Shown here piece after piece: positions 1-8,564 of a stretch of DNA of 64,000 nt. A model generated the notes under the pieces. The model was not told the origin of the DNA. It saw nothing but the letters and a program-made list of their open reading frames with translations, and ran no database searches. Both the position numbers and the translations under genes were made by a program. How positions within the stretch are numbered: the first letter of the stretch is position 1; every line of letters starts with the position of its first letter. Source of the DNA: Acidimicrobiaceae bacterium (GTDB taxonomy: Bacteria; Actinomycetota; Acidimicrobiia; Acidimicrobiales; RAAP-2); assembly GCA_003133665.1 (NCBI GenBank), contig PKYK01000023.1, forward strand, positions 1 through 64,000, in the 5' to 3' direction.

Positions 1-16
1 TATTGGCTGAGTACAC

Positions 17-859
17 CTAGGCGACGCGCCGGGCGACGGCCCGCGCGAGAGTGGTCGCGGCCTCGGGCCGGTAGGTCAGGAACAGCGACGGCTCCACGAG
101 TTCGAGCTCCATCACGGCCCACCGGCCGTCCAGGCGAACGACGTCGACGCGCCCGTAGAGCAGCCCGCCGAAGCCTCCGTCCTCGAGCACGTTCGACGCG
201 AAGGCGACGGCGTCGGGCTCGCCCGTCGCCACCGACATCTGTTCGCGACGAAAGAGCGCGTTGCGATCGAGCGACGCGACGTTCAGCATCGCTGCCTTGG
301 TCATGGCGTGGGAGAACGAACCGTCCACGAAGACCAGCGCACGCTCGCCGACCTCGTCGACCGACGCCACGTAGGGCTGGATCAGCGCGTCGCGGCCGAT
401 CGCGTGCAGGCGCGCTACGTGGGCGGCCGCGCGCTCGTGCTCGTCGAAGCGGTAGCGCTCGGCGTCGAGTGAACCGGCCCCGACGCAGGGCTTCACGACG
501 AAGTCGCCGCTCGGAAAGGCCGGTGACGCGCCCACGTCGCAGAACAACGACGGCACGGTCGCGTGGCCGCGCGCGGCGAGGTCGGCGAGGTAGTGCTTGT
601 CCGAGGAGTACTCCAGCACCCGATAGGGATTCGCGATGCGCGCGACCGATCGGGCCCACGCGAGGAACTCCGCCCGGCGTGGCGCGTAGTCCCACGTCGA
701 GCGAACGACGACCAGGTCGAACCGGCTCCAGTCCACGGCCGGGTCGTCCCAGACGCAGAGCTCGCCCTCGAGGCCCTCGCTGGCCAGCGCGTCGAGCAGC
801 GGCCCCGAGTCCGGATCGACGTCGTCACCGGCGCACGTGGCGACGGCCACTGAACTCAC
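17..859 (-). CDS. ATP-grasp domain protein
   Basis: A 280-residue protein with an ATP-grasp layout: an N-terminal pre-ATP-grasp domain (VVVRSTWDY near residue 35), a central FVVKPCVGAGS segment that should be the nucleotide-binding loop, and a C-terminal GRVDVVRLDGRWAVMELELVEPSLF stretch holding the acidic metal-binding residues. ATP-grasp enzymes make acyl-phosphate intermediates and ligate carboxylates to amines or thiols; the substrate here is unknown. The GTG start overlaps the stop of nuoN by four bases (GTGA), so it is probably co-translated at the end of the nuo operon. There is no obvious link to complex I. Related proteins in actinobacteria are uncharacterised or resemble cycloserine ligase DcsG. 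Confidence 0.8.
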   Translation of the reverse strand: MSSVAVATCAGDDVDPDSGPLLDALASEGLEGELCVWDDPAVDWSRFDLVVVRSTWDYAPRRAEFLAWARSVARIANPYRVLEYSSDKHYLADLAARGHATVPSLFCDVGASPAFPSGDFVVKPCVGAGSLDAERYRFDEHERAAAHVARLHAIGRDALIQPYVASVDEVGERALVFVDGSFSHAMTKAAMLNVASLDRNALFRREQMSVATGEPDAVAFASNVLEDGGFGGLLYGRVDVVRLDGRWAVMELELVEPSLFLTYRPEAATTLARAVARRVA

Positions 860-2328
860 GGGTTGAACAGTACGGTCGCGTGCTGGGCGAGGGCCGCGAG
901 GGGGCCCGGCCACAGGCCGAAGAGCAGCGTCGCGCCGACGCCGAGGGCGATGGCGGCGCCGGTGGCGCGCGGAACGACGATGCGCGCGGCCTCGAGGTCG
1001 TCGTCGGCGTAGAGCGCGAGCACCCAGCGCAGGTAGAAGAACGCGGCGATCGCCGCGGCGAGCAGGGCGATCAGCGCGAGCACGCCCGCGCCGGTGTCGA
1101 CGGCGGCCGCCAGGACGGCGAACTTCGCGTAGAAGCCCGTCGTGAGCGGCGCCCCGAGCTGGCTCAGCAGCAGCACCGCCAGCGCGCCACCCAGCCACGG
1201 CTGGCGGCGCGCCAGGCCCCGGTAGTTCTCGATGGCGTGGTTCTCGTCGCCCGGTCCGCCGACCAGCGTCACGACCGCGAAGGTCGCCACCACGATCGGG
1301 GCGTAGGTCATCACGTAGAAGAGGGTGGCCGCCGTGCCGCGGGTGGTGCCGGCCCAGATGCCGAGCAGCATGAAGCCGGCGTGGTTGATCGACGAGTAGG
1401 CCAGCATGCGCTTGGCGTTGCGCTGGACGAGCGCCAGGCTGGCGCCGACCAGGGTCGTCAGCGCCACGAGGACCCAGAGGATCGGCCGCCACGTGGCGAG
1501 TTGGGTGCCGAGCGACGAGATGAGCACGCGCACGAGCGCGGCGAAGGCGCCGACCTTCACGATCGACGCCATGAAGCCGGTGACCGGGGTCGGGGCGCCC
1601 TCGTAGACGTCGGGCGACCAGAGGTGGAACGGCACGGCCGCCACCTTGAAGGCGAAGCCCACGAGCAGCAGCGCCCCGCCGGCGTACAGCAGGCCCGGAC
1701 GCAGCAGGACGTTCGAGCCCAGGAAGTACGAGACGGACGTCAGGTTGGTCGAGCCGGTGGCGCCGTAGACGAGCGCGGCGCCGTAGGCGAAGATCGCCGA
1801 GGCGAAGCCGCCGAGCAGGAAGTACTTCAGCGCCGCCTCGGCCGACGTCGAACGGTGGCGGTCGAAGGCGACGAGCACGTAGAGACCGATGGAGAGGATC
1901 TCGAGCCCGAGGAACACGACGATGAGGTCGTTGGCCTGGGTCATCATGACCGCACCCGCGGCTGACGCGAGGGCCAGGATCTGGTACTCGGCCCCCACCA
2001 CGCGCTCGCGCAACGACCAGTCGTGGGCGACGAGGGTCGCGAGGAACAGACTGACGGCCACGACCGCCGTCGCCACGACCGAGAAGCCGTCGAGCACGAT
2101 CGCGTGGGCGATGGTGGTCGTGGCCCCGTGCTGGGCGACGTACGACCACTGCGCGAAGGTCGCGGCGAAGGCCGCCAGCGAGGCCAGCGTCGTCACCGAT
2201 GTGGCGACCCGGGCGGTGACCTTCGAGCCCAGCAGGGCCGTCAGCAAGAGCAGCGCCAGCGAGGCGCCGAAGAGGATCACGACGGGCAGGATCGCCAGGT
2301 AGTGGATGCTGGGCACGTGCAGGGTCAC
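856..2328 (-). CDS. nuoN: NADH-quinone oxidoreductase subunit N
   Basis: A 490-residue, almost wholly hydrophobic antiporter-like subunit of complex I, one of three proton-pumping modules (N, M, L) in the membrane arm. The Proton_antipo_M signature is visible as KYFLLGGFASAIFAYG and KVAAVPFHLWSPDVYEGAPTPVTGFMASIVKVGAF, including the lysines on TM5 and TM7 that carry protons. It is the last nuo gene; its start overlaps the nuoM stop by four bases. Length and order match actinobacterial nuo operons. Confidence 0.97.
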   Translation of the reverse strand: MTLHVPSIHYLAILPVVILFGASLALLLLTALLGSKVTARVATSVTTLASLAAFAATFAQWSYVAQHGATTTIAHAIVLDGFSVVATAVVAVSLFLATLVAHDWSLRERVVGAEYQILALASAAGAVMMTQANDLIVVFLGLEILSIGLYVLVAFDRHRSTSAEAALKYFLLGGFASAIFAYGAALVYGATGSTNLTSVSYFLGSNVLLRPGLLYAGGALLLVGFAFKVAAVPFHLWSPDVYEGAPTPVTGFMASIVKVGAFAALVRVLISSLGTQLATWRPILWVLVALTTLVGASLALVQRNAKRMLAYSSINHAGFMLLGIWAGTTRGTAATLFYVMTYAPIVVATFAVVTLVGGPGDENHAIENYRGLARRQPWLGGALAVLLLSQLGAPLTTGFYAKFAVLAAAVDTGAGVLALIALLAAAIAAFFYLRWVLALYADDDLEAARIVVPRATGAAIALGVGATLLFGLWPGPLAALAQHATVLFNP

Positions 2329-3824
2329 TTGTTGACCCCCGCCGGCGTGACGTGCTCAATGAGCTGCTGCACCGAAGGAGTGATGCGGTCGAGCACCGGG
2401 CGCGGGAAGACGCCCAGCACGACGATCAAGACCACGATCGGCGCGAGCACCCATCGTTCGCCCGTCGAGGCGTCGGTCATGGCGGCGTCATCGCCTTCGG
2501 CGCGCCCGTGGAAGACCCGCTGGTAGGCCCAGAGCAGATAGAGCGCCGCGAGCACGACACCGAGCGTGCCGAGCACGCCCCACCAGACGTGCGTGGCGAA
2601 CGCGCCGATCAGGATCAGGTACTCGCTGACGAATCCCGAGAGGCCCGGCAGGCCAATGGACGCGAGCATCACCACCGTGAAGAGCGCGGCCATCACCGGG
2701 GCCGGTCCCTGCAGGCCGGTCAGGTCGCGGATCGTGGCGCTGCCGCGGCGGCGTTCGATGAACCCGATGATGAGAAAGAAGCCGGCGGTGATGACGCCGT
2801 GGTTGAACATCAGCAACACCGCGCCGACCATGGCGATCTTCGAACCGGTGACGATACCGAGCGTGATGAAGCCCATCTGGGCGAGCGACGAGTAGGCGAC
2901 GAGGCGCTTGAGGTCCGGGGTCACGCACGCGATCGCCGATCCGTAGATGATGCCGATGACCGCGAGGGTCAGCAGCACCGGACGCATCGTCGGCAGCGCC
3001 AGCGGGAGCAGGCCCACCGCGAAACGCAAGAGGCCGTACGAACCGAGCTTGGCGAGCAGCGCCGACAGCTCGATCGAACCCGCCGTCGGCGCCTCGGCGT
3101 AGGTCAGCGGCGACCAGGTGTGCAGGGGCCAGATCGGTGACTTCACCGCGAAGGCGATGGCGAACGCGCTGAACAGCCACACCGCGGTGCCGTGGGTCAT
3201 CGTCGTCGCCGAGAGCGCCCCGTAGGCGAAGGTCAGCGCACCCTGGGTCTGGTGCTGGTGGGCGAAGCCCAGGTAGAGCGCGCCGACGAAGAGGAAGGCC
3301 GACCCGGCGAAGGTGTAGATGAAGAACTTCAGCGCCGCCCTGGAGCGCTGCGCCGCGCCCCACTGCGAGATGATGAAGTAGCACGGGATCAGCGTCAACT
3401 CGAAGAAGATGAAGAACTCGAGCAGGTCGTGGGCGACGAAACTGCCCATCGTGAACGAGGTCAGCAGCAAGAGCCAGGCGACGAAGGCCGGCTCGCGTCG
3501 CCGGTCACGCGCCCCGAGCAGGGCGAGCAGCACCACGAGCGACGTCAGCGCCACCATCAGCAGCGAGATGCCGTCGAGCGCCACGTCGTAGGCGAGCCCG
3601 AACGGCGCCGCGAGCACGAAGCGGCCGGCGAAGTCGAACGTCTGGGCGCCGGCCACGTGGTTGTTGTAGAGCACCATCACGACCAGGGTGAGCGCCATCT
3701 CGACGCTGGCCGTCACCACCGCGACGACGTACGAACGGCCCTCGCGCTTGGCGACCAGGGCCGCGACGAGGGCGCCCGCGACGGGCACGAGCAGCAAGAG
3801 CGTGAGCCACAGCGACGAGTGCAT
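2325..3824 (-). CDS. nuoM: NADH-quinone oxidoreductase subunit M
   Basis: A 499-residue antiporter-like membrane subunit of complex I. Key family motifs are visible: FEFFIFFELTLIPCYFII (the conserved TM5 glutamate), KFFIYTFAGSAFLF, and AVKSPIWPLHTWSPLTYAEAPTAGS. It overlaps nuoN by four bases and follows nuoL after two bases. About 14 transmembrane helices are expected. Nothing is missing. Confidence 0.97.
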   Translation of the reverse strand: MHSSLWLTLLLLVPVAGALVAALVAKREGRSYVVAVVTASVEMALTLVVMVLYNNHVAGAQTFDFAGRFVLAAPFGLAYDVALDGISLLMVALTSLVVLLALLGARDRRREPAFVAWLLLLTSFTMGSFVAHDLLEFFIFFELTLIPCYFIISQWGAAQRSRAALKFFIYTFAGSAFLFVGALYLGFAHQHQTQGALTFAYGALSATTMTHGTAVWLFSAFAIAFAVKSPIWPLHTWSPLTYAEAPTAGSIELSALLAKLGSYGLLRFAVGLLPLALPTMRPVLLTLAVIGIIYGSAIACVTPDLKRLVAYSSLAQMGFITLGIVTGSKIAMVGAVLLMFNHGVITAGFFLIIGFIERRRGSATIRDLTGLQGPAPVMAALFTVVMLASIGLPGLSGFVSEYLILIGAFATHVWWGVLGTLGVVLAALYLLWAYQRVFHGRAEGDDAAMTDASTGERWVLAPIVVLIVVLGVFPRPVLDRITPSVQQLIEHVTPAGVNK

Positions 3825-3826
3825 GA

Positions 3827-5698
3827 CTAACCGACCCTCGCGACCAGGTAGACGACGATCACGGCCAGCCCCAGCACGGTCGCCAGGGCGTAGTGGCGAA
3901 CGAAGCCCGACTGGACCTTGCGCACGCCCTGGGCGCTGCGGCGCACCGCGACGGCGATGCCCGTGACCGCGCCGTCGATGACCTTGGGCTCGATGACGTC
4001 ATCGGCGAACCGCGAGGCGACGGTCAACGGACGGCCGATGGTCTCGTCGTAGAAGTCGTCCCAGTGCCAGACGTGCTCGAGGAACGAGGGTTCGTAGCGC
4101 GGCGACTCGACCGTCGAGCGCCAGATCGAGAAGGCGGCCAGGAGACCGACGACGGCCGCGACCACGTCCACCGCCGCGAGACCGGTCTGAGCGAGTCCGC
4201 TGGCGTGACCCACCGCCGGGATGAACCCGAAGGTGGGGTCGAGGAACCCGGCCAGAGAGTTGTGGTGCACCCAGGGCAGGTCGAGCACGCCGCCGAGCAC
4301 CGAGAGCACGGCGAGCACCACGAGCGGCGTGGTCATGACCCACGGCGACTCGTGGGGGTCGTGACCCGAGGTCACCTCACGGAACCGTTCGGTGCCCCGA
4401 AAGGTCAGCACGAAGAGCCGGCTCATGTAGTACGCGGTCAGCATCGCGGTCAGGACGCCGAGCACCCAGAGGATCTTGGAGTACGCGAAGACGTTGGTGA
4501 GGACTTCGCCCTTGGACCAGAACCCGGCGAACGGGGGTATCCCCGAGATGGTCAACCAACCGATCAGGAAGGTCGGGAACGTGAGGGGCAGGTACTTCTG
4601 AAGCCCACCCATCTTGCGCAGGTCCTGCTCGCCGTTGAGCGAGTGAATCACCGAGCCCGAACCGAGGAACAGCAGCGCCTTGAAGAAGGCGTGGCTGATC
4701 ATGAGGAATATCGCCGCGGAGTAGGCCCCGGCGCCGACGGCCAGCACCATGTAGCCGATCTGGGACACCGTCGAGAACGCCAGGACCTTCTTGATGTCCT
4801 TCTGCGAGGTCGCGATCGTCGCCGCGACGAACGCCGTCACCCCGCCGACGATCGCGATCGTCGTGCGACCGGGCACCGAGAGCGCGAGAACCGGCGCCAT
4901 GCGACAGAGCAGGTAGACGCCGGCGGTCACCATGGTGGCGGCGTGGATCAGCGCCGACACGGGCGTCGGGCCCTCCATGGCGTCGGGCAGCCAGTTGAAG
5001 AGCGGGATCTGCGCGCTCTTGCCCGTCGCCGCGAGCAGCAGCGCGAGCACGGTCAGCGTCGCGATCAGCGGCGAGAGGGTGCCGGACTTCGCGAAGACCT
5101 GCAGGTACGTCAGGGTGCCGGTGTGCGAGAAGATCAGGAACATCGCGACCAGCAGCCCCACGTCGCCGACGCGGTTGTAGATGAAGGCCTTCTTGCCGGC
5201 CGACGCCGCCGAGTCCCGGTCGAAGTAGAAACTCACCAGCCAGTAGGAACAGAGGCCGACGCCCTCCCACCCGACGAAGGTGAGCACCAGGTTGTTGGCG
5301 AGCACCAGGGTCAGCATGGAGAAGACGAAGAGGTTGAGGTACAGGAAGAACTTACGGTAGTCCCTCTCGCCGTGCATGTAGCCGATCGAGTACAGGTGGA
5401 TCAACGTCGAGATCCCCGTGACGAACAGACACATCGTGACCGAGAGCGGATCGACCAGGAGCGCGGCGGGGACGTGCAGCGTGCCGACGCTGATCCACGA
5501 GAAGAGGTTGACCGTCACCTCGCGCGCCGACTGGTGCAGCAGCACCACGAACGAGAGGACGCTGAAGACGAAGCTGACGCCCACGGCGCCAGTGGCGACG
5601 GCGCCCACCTGGGCCTCGCTCAGACGGCTCCCGTTGAGCAGCACGAAGAGGAAACCGGCGAGCGGCAGCAGCAGAATCAGCGTGGCGTAGTGTGCCAT
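3827..5698 (-). CDS. nuoL: NADH-quinone oxidoreductase subunit L
   Basis: A 623-residue membrane subunit, the distal proton pump of complex I. The N-terminal LLVDPLSVTM segment, the FVGWEGVGLCSYWLVSFYF motif and KSAQIPLFNWLPDAMEGPTPVSALIHAATMVTAGVYL are all typical. The C-terminal part carries the amphipathic lateral-helix region and a last TM (HYALATVLGLAVIVVYLV). It lies between nuoK and nuoM with one- and two-base gaps. Confidence 0.97.
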   Translation of the reverse strand: MAHYATLILLLPLAGFLFVLLNGSRLSEAQVGAVATGAVGVSFVFSVLSFVVLLHQSAREVTVNLFSWISVGTLHVPAALLVDPLSVTMCLFVTGISTLIHLYSIGYMHGERDYRKFFLYLNLFVFSMLTLVLANNLVLTFVGWEGVGLCSYWLVSFYFDRDSAASAGKKAFIYNRVGDVGLLVAMFLIFSHTGTLTYLQVFAKSGTLSPLIATLTVLALLLAATGKSAQIPLFNWLPDAMEGPTPVSALIHAATMVTAGVYLLCRMAPVLALSVPGRTTIAIVGGVTAFVAATIATSQKDIKKVLAFSTVSQIGYMVLAVGAGAYSAAIFLMISHAFFKALLFLGSGSVIHSLNGEQDLRKMGGLQKYLPLTFPTFLIGWLTISGIPPFAGFWSKGEVLTNVFAYSKILWVLGVLTAMLTAYYMSRLFVLTFRGTERFREVTSGHDPHESPWVMTTPLVVLAVLSVLGGVLDLPWVHHNSLAGFLDPTFGFIPAVGHASGLAQTGLAAVDVVAAVVGLLAAFSIWRSTVESPRYEPSFLEHVWHWDDFYDETIGRPLTVASRFADDVIEPKVIDGAVTGIAVAVRRSAQGVRKVQSGFVRHYALATVLGLAVIVVYLVARVG

Positions 5699-5699
5699 C

Positions 5700-6005
5700 T
5701 CAGCCCCTCAACTCCGACAGCTCATCGACCGACGTCGACGAGCGCCGTCGAAACACCGCGACCACGATGCCCAGGCCCACCGTCACCTCGGCCGCCGCGA
5801 CGACCATGACGAAGAAGACGATGGCCTGTCCGCCGATGTCGCCCAGCGTTCGAGAGAACGTCACGAACGTGAGGTTCACCGCGTTCAGCATGAGCTCGAT
5901 GCACATGAACATGATCAGCGCGCTGCGACGGGTCAGCAGCCCGAACGCCCCGACGCCAAAGAGCAGGGCGGCGAGCACCAGGTACCACGCGGCGGGAACG
6001 TTCAT
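5700..6005 (-). CDS. nuoK: NADH-quinone oxidoreductase subunit K
   Basis: A 101-residue, three-helix subunit. [16 protein letters not shown] holds the conserved intramembrane glutamate of TM2, and a second glutamate sits in [15 protein letters not shown] of TM3; both belong to the central hydrophilic axis of complex I. Its start overlaps the nuoJ stop by four bases. Confidence 0.97.
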   Translation of the reverse strand: MNVPAAWYLVLAALLFGVGAFGLLTRRSALIMFMCIELMLNAVNLTFVTFSRTLGDIGGQAIVFFVMVVAAAEVTVGLGIVVAVFRRRSSTSVDELSELRG

Positions 6006-6574
6006 GCGTCGCTGCCCTCGTTCTCGACGACGCGTTCGCGTCGCGCCAGCAGCACCGCGCCGACGACCGCGATGATCAAGAGGGCCGCCGTCGCCTCGAA
6101 GGCGAAGAGGTACGTCGTGAAGACCGCCGTGCCGAGCTGCTTCACGTTGCCCTGGCCCGTGGCGAGCGCCGTCCCCCCGGACGACACCGAGATGGCGCCG
6201 CTCACCCAGTGCGACCGGGCCATCAGGGTGATGAGACCGGCGACGGTGATGAGCACCCCGACCGCGGCGAAGGCCCGCTGGCCCACGAGCGGCTCCACGC
6301 GCACCGGGTCGCGCCGGTCGACGCCGAGGAACATGATGACGAAGAGGAAGAGCACCACGATCGCCCCGGCGTAGACGATGATCTGCACCGCGGCGAGGAA
6401 GTCGGCGGACTGGGCGACGAACGCCACGGCCACGCCGAAGAGCGTCATGATCAGGCTGAGCGCGGAGTGCACGGGGTTCTGGGCCGCGATGACGCCGACC
6501 GCTCCGACGAGCACCAGCAGTGCCGAGGTCGCGAAGACCACGATGCTGGGCAGGGCGTACGCGCCAGCGATCAT
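6002..6574 (-). CDS. nuoJ: NADH-quinone oxidoreductase subunit J
   Basis: A 190-residue, five-helix membrane subunit. [52 protein letters not shown] is the canonical NuoJ core, including the TM3 region whose pi-bulge rearranges during turnover. It overlaps nuoI and nuoK by four bases each. Confidence 0.97.
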   Translation of the reverse strand: MIAGAYALPSIVVFATSALLVLVGAVGVIAAQNPVHSALSLIMTLFGVAVAFVAQSADFLAAVQIIVYAGAIVVLFLFVIMFLGVDRRDPVRVEPLVGQRAFAAVGVLITVAGLITLMARSHWVSGAISVSSGGTALATGQGNVKQLGTAVFTTYLFAFEATAALLIIAVVGAVLLARRERVVENEGSDA

Positions 6575-7329
6575 GAACGTTCTCCCCGGGGCCGACGTCG
6601 CGGCATCCTCGCCCGAGCGTTCTTCATCAATCCTTGCAGACCACGCTGATCGAGCGGCACGTCCTCGGGCTGGAGGTGCTTGGGAAAGACGTTGCGCAAC
6701 TGCTTCGAGCCGGTCGCCTGGTCGTCGCGGTTCTCGGACTGGCCGGCCTCGGGCGCGCGAACGCCGACGCCCAGATCAGCGGTCCACTGCACGACGCCCT
6801 CGAACGACGCGTCGCCCGACGGCGAGGTGGCGCGCATCCAGCCACCGGTCATGTCGGACTCGCCTTCGCGCCAGTCCTCCCACGGGAGACGTTGCGGGTA
6901 ACCCTGGTCGTCCACGACGAGCTCGGCCTTGGTGTAGATCGCGTCGGCGCGGTTGGTGAACGAGAACTCGAACATCTTGGACTCGGTGATGGCCTGGGTC
7001 GGGCAGGCCTCCACGCAGAGGTCGCAGTGGATGCAGCGCAGGTAGTTGATCTCGTAGACGTAGCCGTAGCGTTCACCGGGGCTCACGGGGTGGTCGGGCG
7101 GGTTGTCGAGACCACGCACGTAGATGCAGTTGACCGGGCAGACGCCCGCGCACAACTCGCAGCCGATGCACTTCTCCATGCCGTCTTCGTAACGGTTGAG
7201 CACGTGGCGTCCGTGTTGGCGCGGCTGCTTGGGCCGCTTGGCCTGGGGATAGCTGGTCGTCACCCTCGGGCGCGTCAGGTGCTGGAACGTGAGTTTGAAG
7301 CCGCCAAAGAAGTTCGATTGACTCGCCAC
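6571..7329 (-). CDS. nuoI: NADH-quinone oxidoreductase subunit I
   Basis: A 252-residue peripheral subunit with two [4Fe-4S] clusters (N6a and N6b), shown by [15 protein letters not shown] and [16 protein letters not shown]. The clusters carry electrons from NuoG toward NuoB. The C-terminal tail after residue 190 (about 60 residues, charged, ending in an RRRPRGE segment) is longer than in E. coli, as often seen in actinobacteria. The ATG at 7329 overlaps the nuoH stop by one base. Confidence 0.97.
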   Translation of the reverse strand: MASQSNFFGGFKLTFQHLTRPRVTTSYPQAKRPKQPRQHGRHVLNRYEDGMEKCIGCELCAGVCPVNCIYVRGLDNPPDHPVSPGERYGYVYEINYLRCIHCDLCVEACPTQAITESKMFEFSFTNRADAIYTKAELVVDDQGYPQRLPWEDWREGESDMTGGWMRATSPSGDASFEGVVQWTADLGVGVRAPEAGQSENRDDQATGSKQLRNVFPKHLQPEDVPLDQRGLQGLMKNARARMPRRRPRGERS

Positions 7330-8564
7330 TAGCCCTCCTCCTCGTCGGTGCGCGCCCGCAGGACCTCGCCGGGCAGCGGCCGCTCACCCACCGGCGCCAG
7401 GACCGACGACGCGCCGCGTTCGCGCCGGTGGCCGAGTTCGAAGGCCCGGGTGAGAAGGAGCCACGCGAGGAGCACGACGCCGGCCATCGCGAATCCCCAG
7501 GCCCGGTTGACGATGAAGCCCGCCACGATCAACATCCAGCCCAGGCTCAGCGGGATGAGGCGCTTCCAACCCAGGTCCATCAACTGGTCGTAGCGCAGGC
7601 GCGGCAGCGAGGCGCGGAACCAGACGTAGCAGAAGGCGAACACCACCGTCTTGACGAGGAACCAGAGGATGGGAAAGACCCAGCGCAGGTGCGCGACGTT
7701 GGGAATCCACCCGGCGGGTCCGCCGAAGAAGAGGGTGACCATGATCGCCGACATCGTGATGGTGTTCATGTACTCGGCGAGGAAGAAGATGGCGAACCGG
7801 AATGACGAGTACTCGGTGTGAAATCCCCCGACGAGCTCACTCTCGGCCTCCACCACGTCGAACGGCGGCCGGTTCAGCTCGGCGGTGATCGCGATCAGAA
7901 AGACGACGAAGGGCACGACGCCGAGGCGGATGAGGTTCCAATGCAGGATGCCGTGCCCCTGAGCGGTCACGATGTCGTGCGTGGAGAGCGATCCCGTGGC
8001 CAGCACGATCGTCACGATCGTCATGCCGAGTGCGGCCTCGTAGCTGATCATCTGCGCACTGGCGCGCACCGACGAGAGCAGCGGGTACTTCGAGCCCGAC
8101 GACCAGCCGGCCAGCATCACGCCGTAGACCGAGATCCCCGACATCGCGAGCATCAGCAGGATGCCCATCGGAGGGTTGGCCGCCTGCAACTGCACCGAGT
8201 GTCCGGCGATGGTGAGCGTGCCGCCCACCGGGACGATGGCGAAGGTGATGACGGCCGGCAGCACGACGAGGTAGGGCGCCAACTTGAAGACGAAGCGGTC
8301 GGCCTCGGAGGGTATCAGGTCCTCCTTGAGGATCAACTTGATGCCGTCGGCCAGCGTCTGGAACAGCCCGAAGGGGCCCCACCGCTGAGGGCCGATCCGA
8401 CTCTGCATGTCCGAGATGGTCTTGCGCTCGAACCAGATCATCACGATGACCGCGCCCATCAGGACCGAGAAGGCCGCGACGAGCCTGATCACCACGATTG
8501 CGAACACCGCGAAGGTCACCCCGTGCGCGTAGAGCGGATCGACCGAGCCCAGCCACGCACTCAT
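7329..8564 (-). CDS. nuoH: NADH-quinone oxidoreductase subunit H
   Basis: A 411-residue eight-helix subunit that joins the membrane arm to the quinone site. Typical motifs are VMIWFERKTISDMQSRIGPQRWGPFGLFQTLADGIKLILKED and ITAELNRPPFDVVEAESELVGGFHTEYS, the latter with the glutamates of the E-channel. I start it at the ATG at 8564, which overlaps the nuoG stop by four bases; the frame is open further upstream but that part lies antisense to nothing useful and has no family match. Confidence 0.96.
   Translation of the reverse strand: MSAWLGSVDPLYAHGVTFAVFAIVVIRLVAAFSVLMGAVIVMIWFERKTISDMQSRIGPQRWGPFGLFQTLADGIKLILKEDLIPSEADRFVFKLAPYLVVLPAVITFAIVPVGGTLTIAGHSVQLQAANPPMGILLMLAMSGISVYGVMLAGWSSGSKYPLLSSVRASAQMISYEAALGMTIVTIVLATGSLSTHDIVTAQGHGILHWNLIRLGVVPFVVFLIAITAELNRPPFDVVEAESELVGGFHTEYSSFRFAIFFLAEYMNTITMSAIMVTLFFGGPAGWIPNVAHLRWVFPILWFLVKTVVFAFCYVWFRASLPRLRYDQLMDLGWKRLIPLSLGWMLIVAGFIVNRAWGFAMAGVVLLAWLLLTRAFELGHRRERGASSVLAPVGERPLPGEVLRARTDEEEG

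Noticed and set aside
469-1965. Long open frame on the plus strand opposite nuoN and the ATP-grasp gene
   Set aside because: Very Arg/Gly/Glu-rich shadow of GC-rich coding DNA; no domain, and the opposite strand has clear families.
3893-5809. 638-codon plus-strand frame opposite nuoL
   Set aside because: Composition is a shadow (Arg, Glu, His, Asp rich) and nuoL is certain.
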